A stretch of DNA of 6,639 bases from Verrucomicrobiales bacterium (lineage in GTDB: Bacteria; Verrucomicrobiota; Verrucomicrobiia; Verrucomicrobiales; Akkermansiaceae): contig DPWT01000163.1 of NCBI GenBank assembly GCA_003527555.1, positions 1 to 6,639 on the forward strand, in the 5' to 3' direction. The translations under genes and the position numbers were made by a program. Each line of letters starts with the position of its first letter. Position 1 is the stretch's first letter. The notes under the pieces are model-generated. The model worked only from the letters and a program-made list of their open reading frames with translations, searched no databases and was not told the origin of the DNA. Positions 1-5,445 of this stretch are shown piece by piece.

Positions 1-4
1 TCAG

Positions 5-562
5 CTATGCCCAGTCCACCTTTACCTCTGCTGGGTGGCCGTTGCGGTCGTTGTATTTGAGGTGGCCGTGTTGGATGCCGAATTCGTGTACCTCTTTGGT
101 GACCTTGACGTCGTAGCAGCAGTACTCGGCGATTTTCATCATGGGTTCTGGGTTGCCCGTTTTTTTGTGTTCTTGCCACCAGCGCAGCGCGTCCAAGCCA
201 TCCGCAGATTTACCTGTGCCGAGCGAGGCAGAGGCTAGGGAGTCGAGTTTGAGTCGATGTCCGAGCACGTTTTCCACCTCTACCATCATATCGAGGTTGG
301 CGGTGGTGTTGATGAGGTCGAGAATGGTGTAGCCTTGGAGAACTGGGTAATCGAAGTAGAGGTGATTATAACCGACGACGAGGTCTGCCTTGACGAGCAT
401 ATTGACCAGTTCATCTGTCTGGCTTTCGTTAAAAATATGGTATTGTTCGGTGCGCGTGGAGTAGGCGACACCGACGGAGATACCCATTTTGTCTTTGTTT
501 GCGGCGCCGCCTACATCGCCGAAGCTGCGCTGGGTTTCCAAGTCAAAATAAACGATGTCCAT
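5..562 (-). CDS. Stand-alone DEDDy-type 3'-5' exonuclease (RNase H-like fold, YprB-like family)
   Basis: A complete 185-residue protein with ATG start and TAG stop. The three DEDD exonuclease motifs are visible: FDLET at residues 6-10 (D7, E9), N66-x3-F70-D71 in the segment GYNHLYFDYPVL, and Y147-x3-D151 in EYCCYDVKVT. The tyrosine of the third motif makes it DEDDy. Such enzymes remove nucleotides from 3' ends by two-metal-ion catalysis; the DNA or RNA substrate cannot be read from sequence. The segment LDSLASASLG...DGLDALRWW (106-129) matches the helical part typical of the predicted RNase H-like/YprB exonuclease family. It consists of the nuclease domain alone, with no helicase, polymerase or TPR part. 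There is no signal peptide, so it should be cytoplasmic. No Shine-Dalgarno sequence precedes the ATG; the upstream 20 bases are very AT-rich. It lies 151 nt after the TPR gene and may be transcribed separately. The family is fairly certain, the biological role unknown. Confidence 0.85.
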   Translation of the reverse strand: MDIVYFDLETQRSFGDVGGAANKDKMGISVGVAYSTRTEQYHIFNESQTDELVNMLVKADLVVGYNHLYFDYPVLQGYTILDLINTTANLDMMVEVENVLGHRLKLDSLASASLGTGKSADGLDALRWWQEHKKTGNPEPMMKIAEYCCYDVKVTKEVHEFGIQHGHLKYNDRNGHPAEVKVDWA

Positions 563-713
563 AATATATTAATTTCTAAGATTTGTGCATTAAATACAAA
601 GCCACCGTGTGAGTTTAAGTTGCTAAAATTTAAGTGTATTTGATGACCTGTTGCTTAACGGTTAAGAGCATGAAGGACCGAATGAGGGAATCAAGGGGCA
701 AGTTATGTGGTGA
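563..713 (-). other. AT-rich intergenic spacer, possible promoter region for the exonuclease gene
   Basis: This is the longest gap in the window and separates the TPR gene from the exonuclease gene, both on the minus strand. It holds no open frame worth calling. The half next to the exonuclease start is AT-rich, with several loose -10-like stretches (TATTTA, TTAAAT), but no pair of -35 and -10 boxes at good spacing can be defended. A 7-bp direct repeat TTTAAGT occurs at 614-620 and 629-635 on the plus strand. No stem-loop followed by a T tract is present, so there is no evident intrinsic terminator after the TPR gene. Calling it a promoter region rests on gap length and composition only. Confidence 0.3.
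652..670. promoter_or_regulatory. 19-bp imperfect palindrome, candidate operator
   Basis: The plus strand reads TGCTTAACGGTTAAGAGCA. The core CTTAAC-G-GTTAAG is a perfect inverted repeat with a one-base centre, and the TGC/GCA ends extend the symmetry after a two-base bulge. It lies about 90 nt upstream of the exonuclease start and about 45 nt beyond the TPR stop. The near-zero loop makes it a poor RNA hairpin and no T tract follows on either strand, so a protein-binding site is more plausible than a terminator. A chance palindrome in AT-rich DNA is also possible. Confidence 0.2.
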
Positions 714-1631
714 CTATTTTTTGGCGAGCTCTTGCTCGAGACGATGGGTAATCCACTTTGGTGCGTTGTGTTTTTTAAGTTGCTCGATGTGCATGCGGGC
801 CGCAGTCATGTCGCCCATTAGCAGGGAGATTTTTGCCTTATCAGCGAGGAGTAGAGGATCTGGTTTGTCAGGATTGAATCGTTCGTTGATCTCCATGAGT
901 GCGGTGTAAAGATCTTCAAAAGCGGTAGTTTTATCCTTCTGGTTGATTTTTGCTCTAGCTCGTTTGATGAGCCATACCGATTTAAAACGTAGGGTGGGGA
1001 GCTCGTTGTTAATAATTTTGAGTGCCTCAAGATTTTTTTTACCATCAATAAGTGCTTCAACGAGTTGGGCTTTTAGAATAGAGTCGGGGAATTGTTTGAG
1101 ACCGGAACGGAGACCACGGATTTGTTCGTCGTGACGGCCGAGTAGGCGTTGGCATTCTGATCTCATTAGAAACCAATCAATCTTGCCTGCGGGGGACTCC
1201 TTGAATGCGAGCTGATAAGCGTGCAAGGCGGGTTTGTCCTTCCCGGATGCTTGGTAAGCTTGTGCACGCAGAATGTGGGTTTCTGCCCGATCTAGCCGGT
1301 CTTTGGCGAGTTTGAGTGCGAAGTTAGCAATTTGGAGTGCTTTTTCTGGGTGATGGGATGCGAGCTCAAGTCGGCAGAGCTCTACTTGCCAAGCAAGGTT
1401 GTTAGGCTTTGCAGCTGTAGCCGATACGAGGTCTTTAAAGGCATTATTCAAATTACCCATCGCCCTATATGTCTGGGCGCGTTGGAAAAGCAGTTCTGGT
1501 GTGGGTTTTTCAAGGATGTGTTCATTGAGCTCTTCGAGCGAGTGTCGCAAGTCTTGGTGAGCGCAAACATGAGGGAAGCTGAGGACCCAAAGGATGCAGG
1601 CGTGACAGATGATGTATGATAGAAAATGCAA
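714..1631 (-). CDS. Exported tetratricopeptide-repeat (TPR) protein
   Basis: A 305-residue protein. Residues 1-24 form a signal peptide (hydrophobic YIICHACILWVLSF, then HVCA just before H25 as a likely signal peptidase I site), placing it in the periplasm or outside. The rest is almost wholly helical and divides into about seven TPR-like units starting near residues 45, 79, 114, 151, 185, 218 and 257. The clearest are 45-78 (LLFQRAQTYRAMGNLNNAF) and 114-147 (AETHILRAQAYQASGKDKPAL). TPRs bind proteins or peptides; no catalytic domain is seen. The start must be TTG at 1629-1631: the frame is open only nine codons further upstream to a TAA and offers no ATG or GTG there, and starting later would lose the signal peptide. 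No Shine-Dalgarno sequence is visible. It follows the phosphatase gene by 54 nt, so co-transcription is likely and its partner may be that secreted enzyme (inference). Confidence 0.82.
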   Translation of the reverse strand: MHFLSYIICHACILWVLSFPHVCAHQDLRHSLEELNEHILEKPTPELLFQRAQTYRAMGNLNNAFKDLVSATAAKPNNLAWQVELCRLELASHHPEKALQIANFALKLAKDRLDRAETHILRAQAYQASGKDKPALHAYQLAFKESPAGKIDWFLMRSECQRLLGRHDEQIRGLRSGLKQFPDSILKAQLVEALIDGKKNLEALKIINNELPTLRFKSVWLIKRARAKINQKDKTTAFEDLYTALMEINERFNPDKPDPLLLADKAKISLLMGDMTAARMHIEQLKKHNAPKWITHRLEQELAKK

Positions 1632-1685
1632 GATGTAGACTTGGCTTGATGCAGATTAGATGCCCGGGCTTCTCAGAAACTCATC
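1632..1685 (-). other. Short spacer between phosphatase and TPR genes, with a GCCCGGGC palindrome
   Basis: This 54-nt gap contains GCCCGGGC flanked by near-symmetric AGA/TCT arms (about 1658-1673). A hairpin would have to sacrifice its centre to form a loop, and no run of T follows in the direction of transcription, so it is not a recognisable terminator. Nothing argues for a promoter. The gap is compatible with read-through from the phosphatase gene into the TPR gene. Confidence 0.3.
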
Positions 1686-3650
1686 TTATTTTACTTGGAG
1701 AACGAGAGATGGATGGATAGTGAAGTCTGAGCTGTTTGGAGAATGGTTATGACCTTCGATGGCGATAGTATTTTTTCCTGTGTTAAAAAGTTCGGTAAAC
1801 GAGCCCAGCTCAAAGAGTTCGAAATTTCCATTGGCCTCATGGGATGAGATGTCGCCTGCAGTCTTACCATTACCTTTTCCTACGCCTTTGCGAAACGCTT
1901 CCTTGCCATTGATATACATGATGAAGGCATCATCGTAGCTGATAGAAAGCAGTAGCTTGCGTGCTTCAGCTAGATTGGTTAAATCAAAATTGCGGCGGAT
2001 GTAGAGGCTAGCAAATTTGTTTTTCATTTTTAGTTCGGTGGTGTCATCGTCATCGCCGTAGCCGAATCCAGCCTTGCCGGTTTTCCAAGCAGATGTATCG
2101 AAGTTGGGTTCAGTCCAAGCGGGGCTCGGGAAACTGCCGGTGTGATACTGCCATTCTGCTTTCTTTGGGATGATATATTTAGCACCCTTAGTTTTATCTA
2201 CAGCTTTAGGTGTATTAGTTTTGGCGTTGGGTTTCCATGGTTCGGCAATGCGTGTGGGTTTGACGGTTTTCTTTTTGTGGATTTGAAATTTATCTTTAAT
2301 TTCACCGTTCTTGTTGAGCATGGTAACGAGGAGTTCGTTCCCCTTGATGTTGATGAGTGTAGAGCCGTGTTCGACGAGGCTTCGGCGCATTACGGGCGAG
2401 TAACCTTTACGTCTGAGGCCGGTTCCGCCATGTCCCGTGACGATCTGTACAGTGCCTTGATTGGGTTTCAGCCCCGGGCTTTTTTGATATGCGCCATCGC
2501 CTTTTTCATCGCCATCGCCATCGTCGAGGATTTTATTTTCTGCCACTGTAGGGGTATCGTAGGCGCCATCCATGAGCATCGAGCGTTCATAAATATGGGA
2601 GTGACCTGTTAAGACAAGATCCACACCATTGGACTCGAGTATAGGCATGATATGTTCACGCATTTCGATGAGCTGTTGCTCTTTGTCGCTATCGTGAGAG
2701 CCTTTGGTGTATGGCGGATGATGCCAGTAAGCTATGATCCAATCGATTCTGGTAGGTGACGTTTTGGCAAGATCCTCGCGTAACCATTTTGCCATCGTAG
2801 CGGTGGGCTGGCGATCAAGATCGTGTGAGTTCAGCACCACAAAGTGGGTGCGTCCGAAGTCGAACGAGTAATAAGATTCATTTCCAGTGGGTACGCCACC
2901 GGCTTCTCCCTTAGTCGGGGTGATGTAGGCATCGTAGTAGGGGCCGACACCTGATTTTCCGCGTGACGTTCGTCCTTCGTGGTTACCCATGGAAGGCCAG
3001 CAAACGGTGTTGCGAAGGGTGGGTTGATATATCTCAAAGAACTTTTTTTGGAACTCCTTATCTTTACCACTGCCGTATGCCATATCCCCGACATGAAGAT
3101 ACATGTCTAGTGTGAGTTTGTGTTTCTTATTGTGATTGATAAGTGCTTGGTGGACTTGCTTTTGAGAAGGATTACCAGTGCCTGAATCGCCAACGACCCA
3201 GATGTAGGTGTCGCGTTTGGTGCCAGGTTTGGGGTGGGTGCGAAATGTGAATCCTGTCTCCGCTGGTGTTAGTCGATTGTCGCCATCGTAAACGGCATAG
3301 TAGTAGCGTGTGTCTGGTTTTAGCCCGGAAATTTTTGCTTCGTACTGGTAGGTGCCCTCAGGGGCGTTGAATAGTGGTAGCGCATGTGGGCTTTTGTGCT
3401 GAGCTTTGTTTCTGCGGACAACGATTTGTTTGCAGGAGCAGGCGGAACTGAGCTTGTTTGGGTGGCTGCCGATCCGTACGCTGGGTTTAATGATCTCTGT
3501 GGTGCGCCAAACGACGTGGACTGAGGTGTCGGTTGAGAGCTGAAGGTAAGGGCCTCGTTTGATGCACTCTGCAGCGGTTGAAAAATGACCGAGTAGAACT
3601 GAAATGCAGAGTGTTGTGGCGAATTTATGAGTGAATAGGTGTGTGATCAT
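1686..3650 (-). CDS. Secreted purple-acid-phosphatase-type metallophosphoesterase with C-terminal beta-sandwich domain
   Basis: A 654-residue protein, probably hydrolysing phosphate esters outside the cytoplasm. Residues 1-27 are a signal peptide ending STAA before E28. Residues 30-138 form the fibronectin-like N-terminal domain of purple acid phosphatases (RGPYLQLSTDTSVHVVW). The calcineurin-like catalytic domain (148-455) has every expected metal motif: GDSG (D155), GDMAY (D189 and Y192, the iron-binding tyrosine that gives the family its colour), GNHE (N223, H224), WHHPPY (H310) and GHSHIYER (H350, H352). An acidic loop DDGDGDEKGDG (376-386) follows. A Lys/Pro/Thr-rich linker leads to a C-terminal domain (496-654) with W-rich strands and GYGDDDD (530-536), resembling jelly-roll domains common in Planctomycetes and Verrucomicrobia. 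ATG start; no clear Shine-Dalgarno. It lies 48 nt after the permease gene and 54 nt before the TPR gene. The family is secure; the natural substrate is not known. Confidence 0.93.
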   Translation of the reverse strand: MITHLFTHKFATTLCISVLLGHFSTAAECIKRGPYLQLSTDTSVHVVWRTTEIIKPSVRIGSHPNKLSSACSCKQIVVRRNKAQHKSPHALPLFNAPEGTYQYEAKISGLKPDTRYYYAVYDGDNRLTPAETGFTFRTHPKPGTKRDTYIWVVGDSGTGNPSQKQVHQALINHNKKHKLTLDMYLHVGDMAYGSGKDKEFQKKFFEIYQPTLRNTVCWPSMGNHEGRTSRGKSGVGPYYDAYITPTKGEAGGVPTGNESYYSFDFGRTHFVVLNSHDLDRQPTATMAKWLREDLAKTSPTRIDWIIAYWHHPPYTKGSHDSDKEQQLIEMREHIMPILESNGVDLVLTGHSHIYERSMLMDGAYDTPTVAENKILDDGDGDEKGDGAYQKSPGLKPNQGTVQIVTGHGGTGLRRKGYSPVMRRSLVEHGSTLINIKGNELLVTMLNKNGEIKDKFQIHKKKTVKPTRIAEPWKPNAKTNTPKAVDKTKGAKYIIPKKAEWQYHTGSFPSPAWTEPNFDTSAWKTGKAGFGYGDDDDTTELKMKNKFASLYIRRNFDLTNLAEARKLLLSISYDDAFIMYINGKEAFRKGVGKGNGKTAGDISSHEANGNFELFELGSFTELFNTGKNTIAIEGHNHSPNSSDFTIHPSLVLQVK

Positions 3651-3698
3651 TGAAATAGAGAATTTATCTAATATTACCGCTTATACGGAGCAAGACGG

Positions 3699-5423
3699 TT
3701 ACATATTTCTTAGAGACTTGGCGGCATCGCTTCGGGTCGCTAACAATGCGGGAATTAATGTGGCGAGGATGCACAAGGTAACAGCAAAAACAAATACAAT
3801 GCCGAATTCGCTTGGGTCGATAATCGCGGGTAGGCCGTCGAATCCGTTGAATTCTGATGGGAAAGGGTCAAAGCCCCATGATGCGAGCACATCAAGTAAA
3901 ACTTGCCGGTTTTTGACGACGAGATATCCTAAACTAAGACCGAGCAGTCCACCAAACAGGCCGATGATGATGCCCTGATAGAGGAAGACGCGAACCAATT
4001 GGAAAGGAGCGGCACCGAGCGATTTCATCACGCCGATTTCCCGTTTCTTTTGAATCGTTACCGTGAACATCACAGCCATAATAGAAAATGCCGACACCAA
4101 CATAATGAATGAGAGGCATATGCTGAGCATCCAGCGTTGGGTGCTGATTAGAGAAAACTGAGCTTGGTGATCCTGCATCCACGTGCGTGCCTGCCATGCT
4201 CCGTCTTTAGGCATATTGGGTTCGACAGCATCTGCTAACACCATGGCTGCTTTGTAGGGGTCATTGAGCCGAAGTGCAATTCCGCGAACACCATCACCTA
4301 GGCCGGTGAGATCTTGCCCGACCGTCAGTGGAACAAATACATCTGGGCTGTAAGCATGGCGAGTAGCTTGATAGATACCGATTACATTTAAGTCCTTGGG
4401 AAGGACGACGGTCTTCATATGTTTGATATCGTTGATGTCTGCTTTATCGATATTGATATTTTTCAGGGTATCTAATATATTTAATGCTGTGGCTAAGTGG
4501 CCCTTTGGGTAGGTGAGCACGCCGCTATCGTCAGGATTTTGGGTGCTTCGCTCACCAGTGGCGACATGCTCCCTGAGGGTCTCGATGAGTTCTTTCTCCC
4601 TGTTGCGGATATTGTAGTCGAGCATCGGTCCGAGCACTCTGTGGTAAAAATCGGTCATTGCGGCGATGGGTGCGGTTTCCTGATTGTTACCTGTTGTGAT
4701 GATGCGATTGAGCTCTTCTTCGGCGTGTTTTAATTCCTCTGAACCTGTCTCAAAGAAAGATGCTTCACCGATTCGATTGAGCACTGGTTGGATTTGTTTT
4801 AGGTTTCGGTTGGTGTGGATCTGGATAATGTCGCCTACGGAGATGCTGAATTTTTCAGCGGTTAGTGATGAGATAACGGCCTCATCACCGAGCCCCATGT
4901 CAGCATTTCCTTGTCCAGGTTTGATTAGGTCTTGAAGTGATTTAAGCTGGGATTCATTGGTGGTATCGATCGCCTGCATGGATGCTGGAGCCACAGCCCC
5001 TTGACGATCGAGAAGAACAAAGTCGTTTACCAGTGCGTAGGCGCTTTCCACTCCTTCCAAGTCGCTCATGGATTTCTGCAGGCTTCTCCACTCTTTCTGG
5101 GCATTGTAATCTGGGTTATACGCCGCCATTTTTTCGGCATCTGGCCAAGGTTCCATACGTTCGATATTGATGTGTGGCGTGTAGCTAAGCACGCGATCTT
5201 TTACGAGTTTTTCAAACCCACCAAAAACCGACAGCACGACAACAAGCACCATGACACCGATGGCAACACCAGCTAACGAGATCAAAGTGATCACAGAGAC
5301 GTGGGTGCGTAGCGGGTTCAGATAGCGTAGAGCTAGCAGCAAGCTGAAATTTTTTCTGATGATAAGGGCGCTTGTGGTTGTTGAATATTCAGAAATTTGG
5401 AGTTGTGACGTCGGATTGTCCAA
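3699..5423 (-). CDS. LolC/LolE-family ABC transporter permease, lipoprotein release type
   Basis: A 574-residue inner-membrane permease. LolCDE frees mature lipoproteins from the inner membrane for transfer to LolA. The order is classic: NFSLLLALRYL (25-35), TM1 about 42-65 with SVITLISLAGVAIGVMVLV, a large periplasmic domain (about 72-425), TM2 about 431-455, the cytoplasmic coupling stretch QKKREIGVMKSLGA (458-471), TM3 about 478-502 and TM4 about 540-562, ending in the typical RSDAAKSLRNM. The LPAIIDP stretch before TM4 fits LolC/LolE rather than MacB or FtsX. LolC cannot be told from LolE. At 574 residues it is far longer than the usual 400 or so; the excess is mainly residues 205-340, between GDIIQIHT and VIGIYQA, with charged helical segments. 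The only in-frame start is TTG (5421-5423); upstream the frame stays open to a TGA at 5460-5462 without ATG or GTG. No LolD ATPase gene is adjacent. It begins 22 nt after comEC. Confidence 0.88.
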   Translation of the reverse strand: MDNPTSQLQISEYSTTTSALIIRKNFSLLLALRYLNPLRTHVSVITLISLAGVAIGVMVLVVVLSVFGGFEKLVKDRVLSYTPHINIERMEPWPDAEKMAAYNPDYNAQKEWRSLQKSMSDLEGVESAYALVNDFVLLDRQGAVAPASMQAIDTTNESQLKSLQDLIKPGQGNADMGLGDEAVISSLTAEKFSISVGDIIQIHTNRNLKQIQPVLNRIGEASFFETGSEELKHAEEELNRIITTGNNQETAPIAAMTDFYHRVLGPMLDYNIRNREKELIETLREHVATGERSTQNPDDSGVLTYPKGHLATALNILDTLKNINIDKADINDIKHMKTVVLPKDLNVIGIYQATRHAYSPDVFVPLTVGQDLTGLGDGVRGIALRLNDPYKAAMVLADAVEPNMPKDGAWQARTWMQDHQAQFSLISTQRWMLSICLSFIMLVSAFSIMAVMFTVTIQKKREIGVMKSLGAAPFQLVRVFLYQGIIIGLFGGLLGLSLGYLVVKNRQVLLDVLASWGFDPFPSEFNGFDGLPAIIDPSEFGIVFVFAVTLCILATLIPALLATRSDAAKSLRNM

Positions 5424-5445
5424 TGAATTGTCATGTGCATCAAAA

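Noticed and set aside
257..643. Plus-strand open frame of 128 residues over the exonuclease gene
   Set aside because: It lies opposite a gene with a full set of catalytic motifs, shows no recognisable domain and runs into the spacer; it is an antisense shadow.
2471..2485. GCCCCGGGC followed by a T run on the plus strand, resembling an intrinsic terminator
   Set aside because: It sits inside the phosphatase coding region on the opposite strand, the stem is short with no loop, and no plus-strand gene precedes it.
2493..2525. Short CATCGCC-like repeats in the phosphatase gene
   Set aside because: They encode the acidic DDGDGDEKGDG loop, which is expected after the GHxH motif in this type of bacterial phosphatase, so they are protein-driven rather than a DNA element.
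2142..2612. Plus-strand open frame of 156 residues inside the phosphatase gene
   Set aside because: Its hydrophobic look comes from the antisense of Asp/Gly/Lys-rich codons of the phosphatase, where conserved motifs confirm the minus strand.
3631..3978. Plus-strand open frame across the phosphatase-permease boundary
   Set aside because: It overlaps the conserved C-terminal helices of the permease in antisense and resembles no protein I know.
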